64,000 bases of DNA from an uncultured Saprospiraceae bacterium (GTDB lineage: Bacteria; Bacteroidota; Bacteroidia; Chitinophagales; Saprospiraceae): the NCBI GenBank assembly GCA_937980645.1, contig CALJPQ010000007.1:1-64000 (forward strand), read 5' to 3'. Below are positions 51,602 through 63,005 of the stretch, one piece after another. A program made the position numbers and the translations under genes. Below the pieces are notes generated by a model. The model saw only the letters and a program-made list of their open reading frames with translations, did not search any database and was not told the DNA's origin. Numbering within the stretch: position 1 is the first letter of the stretch; the number at the start of each line of letters is the position of its first letter.

Positions 51602-53087
51602 ATTGGCCTTTTGGCGGCGAAGGAAGGTGGTCTGTGGGCATTTTAGCCCTTAGAAATGCCGTGGGCAACAAGCGAAATGCCCGGGCGGCAGCCAGTGCCA
51701 GGCCTGCAAAGGCCATTATTTTAGCCCAAACAGGCCAGCCTTGTAGATCAAACAGTACGCTGCCGAAAGCGAGCAAGACGACAGCATAGACGGCGAAAGG
51801 CCAGGCGGATCGAAAGGATATGCGCCAACCGAAGCGCTGCTGGGTCAGGAAGATCAGGCTTACCGCCACAAACGACTGGGTGCACACTGCCGCTGTGGCC
51901 GCGCCCAAGGCCTGATAGCGCGGGATGAGCCACAGGTCGAGTGTTACATCGAGTGCGATGCCCAGCGCGAAAAAACGGTTCATTGCCATCAGACGTCCAT
52001 CAGCGGTGAGTAAAGAGGCGAAAATGTGGGTAGCGCCCATAGGTATGAATGCCCAGATGAGCAGGCCCAGTACATCCCACCGATAAGCGTCGGCGCGCGC
52101 GGGCATCATCCAGCGCACCAGGTCGGCACGCGCGAAAAGAACCAGCAACGCCAGTGCTATGGCACCCGCCCAGATGAGCCGAAAGGCCAGCCCAACTAAT
52201 GGACGCACCTCCTCACCCCGGGCCAGCATGCGCGCAAACATAGGCAGTAATAGCGAGGCAAACAGATAGCCCAACATATTGGCCGCATCCAGCAAGCGGT
52301 ACGCACCCGCATAGACGTCTGCGTGATAGCGTCCATCGGGCAAAAGGCGTTCCAGCAGTACCGCGTCCAACCGCGTGTAGGCGCTCATCAGTAAAATGGC
52401 AAGCGCATACGGGAAGCTTCCGCGAAACAGGACGGTCAATGTGCTGCGCCAACGGCGATTGGCCAGACGCGGAAGACGCAACGGCACACGCGCTTTGGCT
52501 CGCAACACGCCGCCCACAGCCAGAAGCGTCAGCCCCAACGCCAGGGTCTGTGCCCAGGCAAACGCCTCCGCCGACAGATGCGCCGGCGGCAGTGCCCACA
52601 GCAGCGCGCCACAGGTGATGAGCATGAGCAATTTATCCAACGACGACAGCACACTATCGAGCCGATAATGGCCCAGGCCCGAAAGGTTGGAACGCAAAAA
52701 AAGAATGCCCTGCGCCAGCACCTGATTGAACAGCAGGATGAGCAAAAGCCCCATAGCACGCCCTTCGTAGCCCACCCAGTAAGCGGCGACCAAGGCCAGC
52801 AAAACGTATAGGGCGCTTAGCAAGACTTTTAGCGTGAGCAATACGGGCAGGTACTTGCTCACTAAGTGCGGGTGCTGGCTGACGTGGCGGTTATTAAAGG
52901 CTTGCAAGCCAAAATCGCTAACTATCTGGAATAAGTAAGCGAAGTTGAGCAGCGCGAAGTACAGGCCGTAATCGCCCAGCGGCAGGCGGTTTTGCACCCC
53001 CAGGTCAATGCCAAAGATGAAGAGGGGCTTGACCAACAGGTTGATCAGCACCAGCAAAAAGAGGTTGACGACAAACTCGCGCTGCAC
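51600..53087 (-). CDS. oligosaccharide flippase (MATE/Wzx family)
   Basis: 495 aa from the GTG at 53087. The TTG at 53126, 13 codons farther upstream, lies before the -7 box and is rejected. The protein has about 12-14 membrane helices with the flippase start FVVNLFLLVLINLLVKPLFIFGIDLGVQNRLPLGDYGLYFALLN. Charged cytoplasmic loops such as RARVPLRLPRLANRRWRS and VFIR-type Arg clusters separate the helices. It should translocate a lipid-linked oligosaccharide across the inner membrane. It lies 10 kb from the polysaccharide region but could serve it or the epimerase/glycosyltransferase pair. It is convergent with the ECF operon lipoprotein. Confidence 0.88.
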   Translation of the reverse strand: MQREFVVNLFLLVLINLLVKPLFIFGIDLGVQNRLPLGDYGLYFALLNFAYLFQIVSDFGLQAFNNRHVSQHPHLVSKYLPVLLTLKVLLSALYVLLALVAAYWVGYEGRAMGLLLILLFNQVLAQGILFLRSNLSGLGHYRLDSVLSSLDKLLMLITCGALLWALPPAHLSAEAFAWAQTLALGLTLLAVGGVLRAKARVPLRLPRLANRRWRSTLTVLFRGSFPYALAILLMSAYTRLDAVLLERLLPDGRYHADVYAGAYRLLDAANMLGYLFASLLLPMFARMLARGEEVRPLVGLAFRLIWAGAIALALLVLFARADLVRWMMPARADAYRWDVLGLLIWAFIPMGATHIFASLLTADGRLMAMNRFFALGIALDVTLDLWLIPRYQALGAATAAVCTQSFVAVSLIFLTQQRFGWRISFRSAWPFAVYAVVLLAFGSVLFDLQGWPVWAKIMAFAGLALAAARAFRLLPTAFLRAKMPTDHLPSPPKGQ

Positions 53088-53107
53088 GATAGAAGGATTA
53101 TGGGGCG

Positions 53108-53115
53108 CAAAGGTA
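53108..53115 (-). promoter_or_regulatory. -7 box TACCTTTG for the flippase gene
   Basis: CAAAGGTA on the plus strand. Transcription would begin near 53103, between the two candidate starts, so only the GTG at 53087 can be in the message. Confidence 0.65.
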
Positions 53116-53130
53116 GCCTTTGCCAAAGTG

Positions 53131-55230
<2,100 letters not shown>

Positions 55231-55270
55231 AAGTGCACGCAGTGGAAGTCGGTCAAGCAATAGTGCGCTG

Positions 55271-55278
55271 CAAAAATA
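55271..55278 (-). promoter_or_regulatory. -7 box TATTTTTG for the methylmalonyl-CoA mutase gene
   Basis: CAAAAATA on the plus strand. Transcription near 55265 gives a 35-nt leader to the ATG at 55230. The TTG at 55260 would be almost at the transcript start and is less likely. Confidence 0.6.
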
Positions 55279-55444
55279 CGCAGCTGGCTCGCTGTTGTCT
55301 GGCGCATTCCGGCGCTGGCTGTTTGCCCATTAACGCTTCAGGCTTTGTCGGTATGATATAAGTAAACATCGTGGCTGCGGTGTTGGCTTTTAGCCTTCGA
55401 TTCTCCCCTTCTCCTTTCTCCCTTAAACGAAAGAACGATGGGCT

Positions 55445-56644
55445 ATGAAACACCTGACACACACACTAAAACGAACAACGATCTGGGGACTGCTGACTTT
55501 ATTGTTCATAGATCCGTTGCGCCCCGATTTCCAGTGGATTGCCTCCGACGAGCGACTGAACATCCAGGACTTTCGCTCGCAGCCCAATTTCTGGACGCCG
55601 AAACAGGCTGAAGAGCAGATGTGTGCTCGGCGTCTGGGGCACACGCCGGAACAGGCGATTGTACCATTGGTCTTTAGCCCACAAGGCTTTTTGCTGAATG
55701 CTCGAGAGTATAACAGTCAAAAGTGGTGTTATCTGCGTTGGTTTTACACCGATTTGGAAACCTTTCACCGCGTTACGCGGGAACGCACGGCACTGCCCAC
55801 CTATGCCAAAGTGCTGACGGAATACCAGGGAGCACCGCTGTACGCCTACGATCCGTATGCGCTAAGCCAGCAAACGCGCGACGATGAAGGCTGTGAACTT
55901 CTGGAAGACATCGCAAAGGAAACATCGAGCAAGCCCTTTGCCGGTTTATCGCGCCTGGAAGAAAAGAGCCTTGGCTTTATGGAAGGCGATATTCTTATTC
56001 GACCGAACATAGTGTTGTGGAACCTTTTCGGCAGTGCCTCCGTACCTCCTGATGCTGCGGGCAGTGGGTGGGGGCACGCGGCAGGTATCTCACGCTCTTC
56101 AGCGCCCGGGGCCGACATCAATAAGTCGCTGGAGGAAGCTCAAGTGATCGAAGCCTGGGGGCCAGAGCTTCCTCGGGAGCATCAAATGCGGGAGACGAAA
56201 GCCTGTGTGCCCGGCAAGTTTAATCTCAGCCTCAAGACCTTCCCTATTCCCAATGACTACTATTGGTGCAAAAAGCGTAAGGGCAGCCGTTTTCGGTTGC
56301 GTGCGAACATAAGCGCGGAACAACGCAAAGCGATTGTAAATTTTTGGCGACAACAGATGAACGAACAGGATAGGTACTCGGTGTTTGCCAAGAAACACTT
56401 TCCATGCTCTGCCACAACACAGAGCAGCGGATGTCATCGCAATCGCATTCCAAAATGCGCCACAGAGACGTGGGCGAATAGTGACTGCTGGTACTGCTCG
56501 CTGTTAGTATGGCAGGCGTACTATTACGTTGCAGGCATAGATATTGACTCCAATGGCGGCGCCTACGTATTTCCCAACGACATCATCCGCTCTCCGGTCT
56601 TTGATAACACGACGACCGACTCCGAACGGCGCGTGCGGTTTTGA
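55445..56644 (+). CDS. permuted papain-like (YiiX/NlpC-P60 type) amidase with N-terminal extension
   Basis: 399 aa. The N-terminus has a weak membrane/signal segment (IWGLLTLLFIDPL). Residues 1-170 are not recognised. From residue 180 the pattern of circularly permuted papain-like amidases appears: EGDILIRPN (180-188), GWGHAAGISR with His211, then QVIEAWGPEL (233-242). Far downstream is YCSLLVWQAYYYVAGIDID with Cys351, followed by YVFPNDIIRSPVF. In that superfamily the Cys and His form the catalytic pair on lipid or peptide amide/thioester bonds. Ten cysteines and a long extension are unusual. The gene stands alone with no promoter box, and its base composition is slightly less G+C-rich than its neighbours. 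Secretion is uncertain. Confidence 0.7.
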   Translation: MKHLTHTLKRTTIWGLLTLLFIDPLRPDFQWIASDERLNIQDFRSQPNFWTPKQAEEQMCARRLGHTPEQAIVPLVFSPQGFLLNAREYNSQKWCYLRWFYTDLETFHRVTRERTALPTYAKVLTEYQGAPLYAYDPYALSQQTRDDEGCELLEDIAKETSSKPFAGLSRLEEKSLGFMEGDILIRPNIVLWNLFGSASVPPDAAGSGWGHAAGISRSSAPGADINKSLEEAQVIEAWGPELPREHQMRETKACVPGKFNLSLKTFPIPNDYYWCKKRKGSRFRLRANISAEQRKAIVNFWRQQMNEQDRYSVFAKKHFPCSATTQSSGCHRNRIPKCATETWANSDCWYCSLLVWQAYYYVAGIDIDSNGGAYVFPNDIIRSPVFDNTTTDSERRVRF

Positions 56645-56714
56645 AATGGCTGCGGAGAGCATCGCATACTACCTGAAAGCGGCTTGGTCTGGCAAAAGGC
56701 GAAGCGTGCTTCCG

Positions 56715-56722
56715 TACCTTTG
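56715..56722 (+). promoter_or_regulatory. -7 box TACCTTTG for the inositol monophosphatase gene
   Basis: Exact match 20 bp before the ATG at 56743. Predicted leader about 15 nt. Confidence 0.65.
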
Positions 56723-56742
56723 CTCGAAAAGCGCAAAAGCCC

Positions 56743-57549
56743 ATGCCACAGAGCGAATTAGAACCACTTCGGCGCCACGCCTGCCATGCCGTCCGGGAGG
56801 TGGGCGCATTTTTGCGCCAAGAAGCCACTAAAGTGCAACCCCATCACATCGAGGAAAAACACCGCAGCGGCTTAGTAACCTACGTGGACCGCACTGCGGA
56901 GCAGATGCTGGTAGAGCGTCTGAGCCTTCTGCTGCCCGAGGCGAGCTTCTTCACCGAGGAAGAAACCGTAGGCCGAGAACCGCAGGCCAGCCTGTGCTGG
57001 ATTATTGACCCTCTGGACGGGACGACCAATTACCTGTATGGCATACCGCACTACTCGATTAGCGTGGGCTTGCGCTCGGGCGATGAGCTGATGTTGGGCA
57101 TTGTGTATCACGTGGTGCACGACGAGATGTTCTACGCCGTGCGCCACGGAGGCGCCTGGTGCAACGAGCAACCCGTTCGCGTTAGCGAGCGCAGCGCCCT
57201 GGCACAGGCCTTAGTGGTTACGGGATTTCCCTACCACGACACCAGCCGGATGGAGCCCTGGATAGACGTTTTGCGCACCGTTACTACACAAGGGCGCGCC
57301 GTGCGGCGCTTTGGCTCGGCAGCACTCGACCTCGCCTATGTGGCCTGCGGTCGTTTTGATGTTTTCTATGAATATGGCTTAAATGCCTGGGATGTCGCTG
57401 GCGGCGCTCTATTGGTGCACGAAGCCGGCGGGCGCATCAGTGACTTTCAGGGCGGCAACGGCTTTTTGAACGGTGGCGAAGTACTGGCCTGCAACGCCCA
57501 CGTCTTTGAGCCAATGCTTCAAATAGTATCGGCGGCTTTTTATCCGTGA
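56743..57549 (+). CDS. inositol monophosphatase family protein
   Basis: 268 aa. Mg-dependent phosphatase of the IMPase/SuhB/CysQ superfamily. The family metal-binding motifs are FTEEETVG (Glu), WIIDPLDGTTNYLYGIPHYSISVGL (DPLDGT) and GLNAWDVAGGALLVHEAGG (Asp in WDVA). It most likely hydrolyses inositol-1-phosphate or a related sugar phosphate; FBPase or 3'-phosphoadenosine phosphatase activity cannot be ruled out. Transcribed from its own short-leader promoter. Confidence 0.94.
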   Translation: MPQSELEPLRRHACHAVREVGAFLRQEATKVQPHHIEEKHRSGLVTYVDRTAEQMLVERLSLLLPEASFFTEEETVGREPQASLCWIIDPLDGTTNYLYGIPHYSISVGLRSGDELMLGIVYHVVHDEMFYAVRHGGAWCNEQPVRVSERSALAQALVVTGFPYHDTSRMEPWIDVLRTVTTQGRAVRRFGSAALDLAYVACGRFDVFYEYGLNAWDVAGGALLVHEAGGRISDFQGGNGFLNGGEVLACNAHVFEPMLQIVSAAFYP

Positions 57550-57578
57550 ATATTGCTCTGTGTCTGAAAATATCAGGA

Positions 57579-57607
57579 CGGTTGCGATAATTTCATCGCT
57601 GCAACCG
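57579..57607. other. hairpin in spacer after inositol monophosphatase
   Basis: CGGTTGC (57579-57585) pairs with GCAACCG (57601-57607), and inner GCGAT pairs with ATCGC with one bulge. No T-run follows, so it is a weak or factor-dependent terminator candidate. Confidence 0.4.
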
Positions 57608-57770
57608 CTGAGGAGTGTCATCATTACCAGGCAGTGGGCTTGAGCGACAGCTTTTCTCTGCTGTACTTTGCTTTTAGCACCCACTTAGCCTCTCCAGTGC
57701 CTTCATGCGGGAAAGTGTATTTGCGCGAGCAGAAACTGCTGCGCATTCGCATACCAGACCGAACAGCTCC

Positions 57771-57778
57771 TATCTTTG
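57771..57778 (+). promoter_or_regulatory. -7 box TATCTTTG for alanine dehydrogenase
   Basis: Exact match 58 bp before the ATG at 57837. It lies inside the longer in-frame extension to 57705, which it therefore excludes. Confidence 0.65.
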
Positions 57779-57836
57779 CCCGGCGCTGGCCCGAAGCCAA
57801 GCCGTTTTTTTTCATTCAAACCAGCCTTTTTTCGCT

Positions 57837-58946
57837 ATGATTATTGGTGTACCAAAAGAAATCAAGGCCAACGAGAACCGGGTGGCCCTTACGCCTGCAG
57901 GCGCATTGGAGTTGGTCAAGCGTGGCCATACCGTTTATGTCGAAACTAATGCCGGCATAGGCAGTGGTTTTGAGGATAGCGACTACCTCGAGGCGGGCGC
58001 ACACATCCTGGGCAGCGCTGATGAAGTGTGGGCAATTGCCGAAATGATTATGAAGGTGAAAGAGCCTATCGCGGAGGAATATGGTCGCTGCCGCGAGAAC
58101 CAGCTCATTTTCACCTATTTCCACTTTGCCTCCAGCGAGGAGCTGACAAAGGCCATGATCAAGAGCGGCGCCATCTGCCTTGCGTACGAGACGGTGGAGA
58201 CTAAAGACCGCCAGCTGCCGCTGCTGATCCCGATGTCGGAGGTAGCAGGCCGTATGGCCATTCAGGAGGGCGCCAAATATCTGGAGAAGCCCGTTAAGGG
58301 CCGCGGCGTGTTACTCGGTGGTGTGCCGGGCGTAGAGCCGGGCAAGGTACTCATCATTGGCGGTGGCGTAGTGGGCACGCAGGCGGCCAAAATGGCTGCT
58401 GGCTTAGGCGCCCAGGTAACCATTCTGGACGTCAACCTGGCGCGCCTGCGCTATTTGAGCGATGTGATGCCGCCCAATGTAACCACGCTGTTCTCGAATG
58501 AATACACCATCCGCCGTCTCATCCAGACGCACGATTTGATTATTGGCGCTGTGCTCATTCCCGGCGCCCTGGCGCCTAAAGTCATCACGCGCGACATGCT
58601 CAAGCTGATGCGCCCGGGCACGGTCATCGTGGACGTCGCCGTGGACCAGGGCGGCTGCATCGAGACCACACGCCCCACCACACATGACCACCCGACCTAC
58701 ATCATTGAAGACGTGGTGCACTATTGCGTGGCCAACATGCCGGGCGCCGTGCCGTTCACTTCAACGGTGGCCCTCACTAATGCCACCCTGCCCTACGCCC
58801 TACAACTGGCCAACAAAGGCTGGGAACGCGCCTGCCGCGAAAACCACGAACTCTTCCTGGGCCTCAATATCGTGCGCGGAAAAGTGGTGTACAAGGGCGT
58901 CGCTGAGGCCTTCGGCTTACCTTACGAACCACTGGAGAACATCTGA
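57837..58946 (+). CDS. ald: alanine dehydrogenase
   Basis: 369 aa, the standard length, starting [20 protein letters not shown]. It catalyses NAD-dependent interconversion of alanine with pyruvate and ammonia. Substrate-binding [11 protein letters not shown] (Lys), [17 protein letters not shown] segment (read here as [12 protein letters not shown]), the NAD-binding [31 protein letters not shown], and the active-site Asp in [13 protein letters not shown] followed by [24 protein letters not shown] longer frame upstream is excluded by the promoter box and family length. A strong terminator follows. PntAA-like homology exists but the length fits Ald. Confidence 0.96.
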   Translation: MIIGVPKEIKANENRVALTPAGALELVKRGHTVYVETNAGIGSGFEDSDYLEAGAHILGSADEVWAIAEMIMKVKEPIAEEYGRCRENQLIFTYFHFASSEELTKAMIKSGAICLAYETVETKDRQLPLLIPMSEVAGRMAIQEGAKYLEKPVKGRGVLLGGVPGVEPGKVLIIGGGVVGTQAAKMAAGLGAQVTILDVNLARLRYLSDVMPPNVTTLFSNEYTIRRLIQTHDLIIGAVLIPGALAPKVITRDMLKLMRPGTVIVDVAVDQGGCIETTRPTTHDHPTYIIEDVVHYCVANMPGAVPFTSTVALTNATLPYALQLANKGWERACRENHELFLGLNIVRGKVVYKGVAEAFGLPYEPLENI

Positions 58947-58965
58947 CGTCTCTTCCTTTTCTACA

Positions 58966-59007
58966 AAAACGCGGGGGAAGGCTGCCAAGACTCAGCCCCC
59001 GCGTTTT
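58966..59007 (+). terminator. strong terminator after ald
   Basis: Perfect 12-bp arms AAAACGCGGGGG (58966-58977) and CCCCCGCGTTTT (58996-59007), 18-nt loop, T-rich end. Symmetrical A/T ends also allow function on the opposite strand. Confidence 0.85.
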
Positions 59008-59124
59008 CTATTTTAAGGCTACCCGGCAGCCGCCGCACCCATGGTGTGCCCTGCATTTACACCGACTTCGACCCTTTGCACTCCCTCATTTGTTACCTGA
59101 ACAGGGACTTAATTACCTTATACT

Positions 59125-60036
59125 ATGAAAAAAGCGCTCATCCTCACGCTGAAACTACTTGCCCTGATTGCTCTGACCCTGATCTACATGGGCGAAATTG
59201 ACTTAACGCCGCTTTATGCACATCTCAAACCCAAATATCGCCCTTCGGCTGTCTATTACGTCAGCGTGCTCTCTGCCCTGGCAGTCTTTCTGATTTTGCT
59301 CGATTTCGTACAGGTAACCCTCATCTGGCTCTATCGCCGAAGGGTGCGCACGGTAAGTGATGACAATTTCGTCATCGGCATCCGGCACCTGTATTCCATC
59401 ATTCTGGTCATCGGGCTGGTCATTGGCCTGCTATCCCTCTTTCAAATCCACATCCGCGACGTCCTCACCTCCATCTCCATCATCTTCGCCGGCCTGGCCA
59501 TCCTGACGAAAGACTATGTCTCTAACATGATCAACGGCATGATCCTGACCTTTTCAGGCCAGATAAGCATCGGCGATAACATCTGTATCGGGCAGCACCG
59601 CGGGAAAATCATAGACATCACCCTGCAGAACATTCACCTGATTAACGACGACGACGATGTCATCTACATCCCAAACAATACGGCGATGAACACCGACATC
59701 ACCAACTATACACGGCGGCCTATCAAGCGCATTAGCTTAGATTTTGAAATTGACCTAAAATACCTCAACAACGTGGAAGAACTCGAGCGGTACCTCATCG
59801 AGGCCCTCAAACCGTTCGCTGAGCAGATACAACCCGACAGCCCCTATTTGCGGATAGCCGAAATCAGCCGCGGAAGCGTAGCGTGCAAGTTTCAGTACAT
59901 CTTGCGCGTGCCAGACAAAGACCTGGAGCGCGTCATTCGGCGAACCGTTGCACGGCGACTGGTGCGGCTCATCAGCGCCCGCGAAAAGTACGTGGATAAA
60001 ATTTCAGGCCTCCCCGACGGACGCGAAGAGGCCTGA
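59125..60036 (+). CDS. MscS-family mechanosensitive ion channel
   Basis: 303 aa. Three N-terminal membrane helices (LILTLKLLALIALTLIYM, VYYVSVLSALAVFLILLDFVQVTLIWLY, HLYSIILVIGLVIGLLSL) precede the pore-lining region DVLTSISIIFAGLAILTKDYVSNMINGMILTFSGQISIGDNI and the beta domain (VIYIPNNTAMNTDITNYTRRP). The C-terminal domain is about 90 residues. It would open under membrane tension to release solutes. The Gly/Ala pore helix of MscS is less regular here, as in diverged relatives. It lies alone between ald and convergent sucD. Confidence 0.9.
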   Translation: MKKALILTLKLLALIALTLIYMGEIDLTPLYAHLKPKYRPSAVYYVSVLSALAVFLILLDFVQVTLIWLYRRRVRTVSDDNFVIGIRHLYSIILVIGLVIGLLSLFQIHIRDVLTSISIIFAGLAILTKDYVSNMINGMILTFSGQISIGDNICIGQHRGKIIDITLQNIHLINDDDDVIYIPNNTAMNTDITNYTRRPIKRISLDFEIDLKYLNNVEELERYLIEALKPFAEQIQPDSPYLRIAEISRGSVACKFQYILRVPDKDLERVIRRTVARRLVRLISAREKYVDKISGLPDGREEA

Positions 60037-60041
60037 GTATC

Positions 60042-60065
60042 TCAATAAACCAAACGTTTTATTGA
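60042..60065. terminator. weak AT-rich hairpin between convergent genes
   Basis: Arms TCAATAAA (60042-60049) and TTTATTGA (60058-60065) between the mscS-like and sucD stop codons. AT-only arms make it weak. Confidence 0.3.
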
Positions 60066-60091
60066 ATGCCAATGAAAGCCAACGCTTCCTT

Positions 60092-60976
60092 TTACACCGC
60101 TACTCCTTCAAGCACGCGCTTGACGGTAGCACCAATTTGAGCGGGTGACTCGACGACGTGGATGCCGTTTTCGGCCATGATGCGCATTTTGGCGGCAGCG
60201 GTATCCTCGGCGCTGCCTACGATAGCACCGGCATGGCCCATTTTGCGGCCTTTGGGCGCCGTTTGGCCGGCGATGAAGCCGATCACAGGTTTGGGGTTGC
60301 CCATGGCGCGTATCCAGCGAGCGGCGTCGGCTTCCAAAGTGCCGCCGATCTCGCCAATCATGATGATGGCTTCCGTCTCCGGGTCGTTCATGAACAGTTC
60401 GACGGCTTCGCGCGTGGTGGTGCCGATGATCGGGTCGCCCCCAATGCCAATAGCAGTTGTGAGGCCCAGGCCCGCTTTTGCGACCTGGTCAGCGGCTTCG
60501 TATGTCAGCGTACCCGATTTGGAGACCAGACCTACCGGCCCGCGCTTGAACACGAAGCCGGGCATGATGCCCACTTTGGCCTCATCGGGCGTGATAACCC
60601 CCGGACAGTTCGGGCCAATAAGACGGCTTTTGGTGCGGTCCACGTAGGCTTTTGCCCGCACCATATCCTGCACGGGAATGCCTTCGGTGATGGCGACGAT
60701 GACTTCAATACCCGCCTGGGCCGCTTCAATGATGGCATCCGCTGCGAATGCCGGCGGTACAAAGATGATAGAAGTATTGGCACCAGTAGCCTTGACAGCT
60801 TGCTCAACGGTGTTAAAAACCGGGCGGTCTAAATGCGTCTGGCCGCCTTTACCGGGCGTAACGCCACCAACCACCTGAGTGCCGTAGGCGATCATTTGCT
60901 CGGCGTGGAACGAGCCTTCCTTGCCTGTAAAACCTTGTACAATGACGCGCGAATGCTTGTTGACTAAAACAGACAT
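60092..60976 (-). CDS. sucD: succinate-CoA ligase alpha subunit
   Basis: 294 aa. It makes succinate and ATP/GTP from succinyl-CoA in the TCA cycle with SucC. CoA-binding N-terminus [30 protein letters not shown] and the [10 protein letters not shown] loop; [28 protein letters not shown]; and the catalytic phosphohistidine in [10 protein letters not shown]. It follows divIC by 15 bp on the same strand. sucC is not adjacent, so the two subunits are encoded at separate sites, as is also seen for sucA and sucB here. Confidence 0.97.
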   Translation of the reverse strand: MSVLVNKHSRVIVQGFTGKEGSFHAEQMIAYGTQVVGGVTPGKGGQTHLDRPVFNTVEQAVKATGANTSIIFVPPAFAADAIIEAAQAGIEVIVAITEGIPVQDMVRAKAYVDRTKSRLIGPNCPGVITPDEAKVGIMPGFVFKRGPVGLVSKSGTLTYEAADQVAKAGLGLTTAIGIGGDPIIGTTTREAVELFMNDPETEAIIMIGEIGGTLEADAARWIRAMGNPKPVIGFIAGQTAPKGRKMGHAGAIVGSAEDTAAAKMRIMAENGIHVVESPAQIGATVKRVLEGVAV

Positions 60977-60991
60977 GACAAATCGGGTATG

Positions 60992-61306
60992 TTATTTCGA
61001 TTCTTGAATGATGTACACATCTTCGCCCGCGCGCCGCATGTAGTAGCGCTCGCGGGCATAGCGTTCTTTGGTCAGTTCAAAGGCATCGGCCTGCTCTTTG
61101 GCTTCCTCAATTCGCTGGCGATACAGTTCTCTATCTTGCTGAAGGCGCTGTTTGGCACGCCACAGACGCCATTGAGTCCACAGGTTGTTTTTATCTAAGA
61201 AAATTAAAATAAAGAAGAAGACCAGCAGCGCCAGGTAATAGCGATTCCGCAACGGCGCTGGCAAGCGCTGCCAGAAAGCAGACCAGGGATTGGACGGAAT
61301 AGCCAT
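60992..61306 (-). CDS. septum formation initiator family protein (FtsB/DivIC)
   Basis: 104 aa from the ATG at 61306; an ATG two codons upstream is also in frame. A short cytoplasmic start, one membrane helix (YYLALLVFFFILIFL) and a periplasmic coiled coil (WRLWRAKQRLQQDRELYRQRIEEAKEQADAFE) followed by the conserved KERYARERYYMRRAGEDVYII. This is the FtsB/DivIC layout, which links the divisome's FtsL and FtsQ. A -7 box at 61356-61363 serves this gene and sucD. Confidence 0.9.
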   Translation of the reverse strand: MAIPSNPWSAFWQRLPAPLRNRYYLALLVFFFILIFLDKNNLWTQWRLWRAKQRLQQDRELYRQRIEEAKEQADAFELTKERYARERYYMRRAGEDVYIIQESK

Positions 61307-61355
61307 GAGCAAATAAAAAAGTTAAGCCAGAGCCATAAGAACGCTGAAGCGCGAG

Positions 61356-61363
61356 CAAAGATA
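61356..61363 (-). promoter_or_regulatory. -7 box TATCTTTG for divIC-sucD
   Basis: CAAAGATA on the plus strand, giving a leader of about 44 nt to the ATG at 61306. Confidence 0.6.
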
Positions 61364-61395
61364 AGGGCGGTATTCGGCCTCGGCGTATGAAGTTT

Positions 61396-61995
61396 TCAGG
61401 CCGGCGCGCTCTCGCCGGGTTCCACCAGAGGGTCTATGATGATGCACAAGCGCTGAAAAATTTCTTCGATGGAGCCTATGCCGTTGACTCGATGGCTTTT
61501 GCCTTGCCGGGCATAATAATCGAAGACAGGCGCTGTTTCGTTTTTATACACAGCAATCCGGTTACGGATGATACTTTCGTTGGCATCATCGGCGCGGCCG
61601 GAGATAGCCGCCCGGCCTTTGATGCGCCGGACAATTTCTTCGTCTTCCACTTCCAGCGCAATGAGCAGGTGGATGGCAGCGCCTTCTTCTGCCATAAGGC
61701 GGTCTAAGGCCTCCGCTTGAGGTATGGTGCGTGGGAAGCCGTCGAAAATAAACCCATGGGCTTCCGGATGCGCCTCCACTTTATTGCGCAGCATGCCGAT
61801 AGTAATGTGGTCGGGCACGAGTTCGCCGCGTGAGATGTAGGCCTGCGCTTCTTTGCCCAAAGGCGTTCCGTTGCCGATTTCCTGCCGAAAAAGGTCGCCT
61901 GTGCTGATGTGTACCAATCCGTAACGCTCGACCAGATGCGCCGCCTGAGTGCCCTTGCCCGAACCCGGAGGGCCGAAAAGTATTAGATTTATCAT
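61396..61995 (-). CDS. adk: adenylate kinase
   Basis: 199 aa from the ATG at 61995. It interconverts AMP, ADP and ATP. P-loop FGPPGSGKGTQAAHLVERYG at the N-terminus; AMP-binding STGDLFRQEI; FIFDGFPRTIPQAEALD; short LID GRAAISGRADDANESIIRNRIAVY, without a zinc site, as in many Bacteroidota. A longer frame upstream to 62040 crosses the promoter box and is rejected. Confidence 0.97.
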   Translation of the reverse strand: MINLILFGPPGSGKGTQAAHLVERYGLVHISTGDLFRQEIGNGTPLGKEAQAYISRGELVPDHITIGMLRNKVEAHPEAHGFIFDGFPRTIPQAEALDRLMAEEGAAIHLLIALEVEDEEIVRRIKGRAAISGRADDANESIIRNRIAVYKNETAPVFDYYARQGKSHRVNGIGSIEEIFQRLCIIIDPLVEPGESAPA

Positions 61996-62027
61996 AGAAA
62001 GAATTGGAAGAGACAATGGTTGAGGGG

Positions 62028-62035
62028 CAAAAGTA
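62028..62035 (-). promoter_or_regulatory. -7 box TACTTTTG for adk
   Basis: CAAAAGTA on the plus strand. Expected transcript start about 62022, about 27 nt before the ATG at 61995. Confidence 0.65.
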
Positions 62036-62045
62036 GGCATAAGCC

Positions 62046-62996
62046 TTAAAAATCGGTAAATCGGTATCGTTTGCCAAAAGTTTGTATCCAGTTCAGCAGG
62101 CGCCAGACGTCTTCTGCGCGGAAAAGTTCAGTGCCGGCATTCATGGTAGCAGCTGTGCCACATGCGACGCCTACCTGCGCCATTTCCAGCGGCGTTTTGC
62201 CCTGGCCGAGTGCCCACACCATGCCGGCCACCATGCTATCGCCAGCGCCAACGGTGCTGCGTTTGTCCACTATCGGAGCCGCTACGTGCACAAAGCCATC
62301 GCGAGAAGCCAGCAGGGCACCATGTGGCCCCATCGAAACGACCACGATTTCACATTTGCCGCTGTGGATCAGCGACATGGCGGCATCGTCCACCTGGTTC
62401 ATCTCTAAGCGCTCTACGCCCACTAAGCGGCTGAGCTCGCCGATGTTGGGTTTGAGCATAAAAACTCCAGCATCTAAGGCGGCCTTCAAGGCATCGCCTG
62501 AAGTGTCTAAGACTAAGCGAGCGCCCATCCGGCGGGTTTCCGCAGCCACCCGTGCGTAATAATCGGTAGGTAAGCCTGGTGGCAGGCTACCACTGGCCAC
62601 CACAATATCGGGCTGCAGGCGCCGCACAGCGTCTAAGCAGGCTTCGGCTTCGGCCTCCGAGAGCGACTCGCCAGGAAGCGTGAAGCGGTATTGGTGCCCG
62701 GTGGTGGTCTCGAAAACCGAAAAATTTTCACGAGTTTCGCCTACTACTTCCACCGGCGCGGTGACAATGGCCTCTTTTTCCAAGAGCTCCAATAGGCGTT
62801 GACCATTGTTGCCGCCGATAGGGAAGACGGCAGTGGATTGGCCGCCAAGGCGCCGAATGCCTTTCGATACGTTGATACCGCCGCCGCCGGCGTCGTAATG
62901 CGGCGCGGAGCAGCGCAGTTTGCGCTCGGGGATCAGGCGTTCGACGTCGGCACTCTTATCTAAGGCCGGGTGGAGCGTCAGGGTGGCTATGCGCAT
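62046..62996 (-). CDS. PfkB-family hexose kinase (phosphofructokinase type)
   Basis: 316 aa from the ATG at 62996. Ribokinase-like sugar kinase: N-terminal MRIATLTLHPALDKSADVE, GGGGINVSKGIRRLGG (PfkB motif 1), and ATP/anion-hole motif 2 KRSTVGAGDSMVAGMVWALG with the catalytic Asp. The opening and length match 1-phosphofructokinase/6-phosphofructokinase-II/tagatose-6-phosphate kinases. 6-phosphofructokinase 2 is most likely for a glycolytic role, but the substrate is not certain. Only 22 bp separate it from the divergent DNA glycosylase gene. Confidence 0.9.
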   Translation of the reverse strand: MRIATLTLHPALDKSADVERLIPERKLRCSAPHYDAGGGGINVSKGIRRLGGQSTAVFPIGGNNGQRLLELLEKEAIVTAPVEVVGETRENFSVFETTTGHQYRFTLPGESLSEAEAEACLDAVRRLQPDIVVASGSLPPGLPTDYYARVAAETRRMGARLVLDTSGDALKAALDAGVFMLKPNIGELSRLVGVERLEMNQVDDAAMSLIHSGKCEIVVVSMGPHGALLASRDGFVHVAAPIVDKRSTVGAGDSMVAGMVWALGQGKTPLEMAQVGVACGTAATMNAGTELFRAEDVWRLLNWIQTFGKRYRFTDF

Positions 62997-63005
62997 GGTG
63001 CGTGG

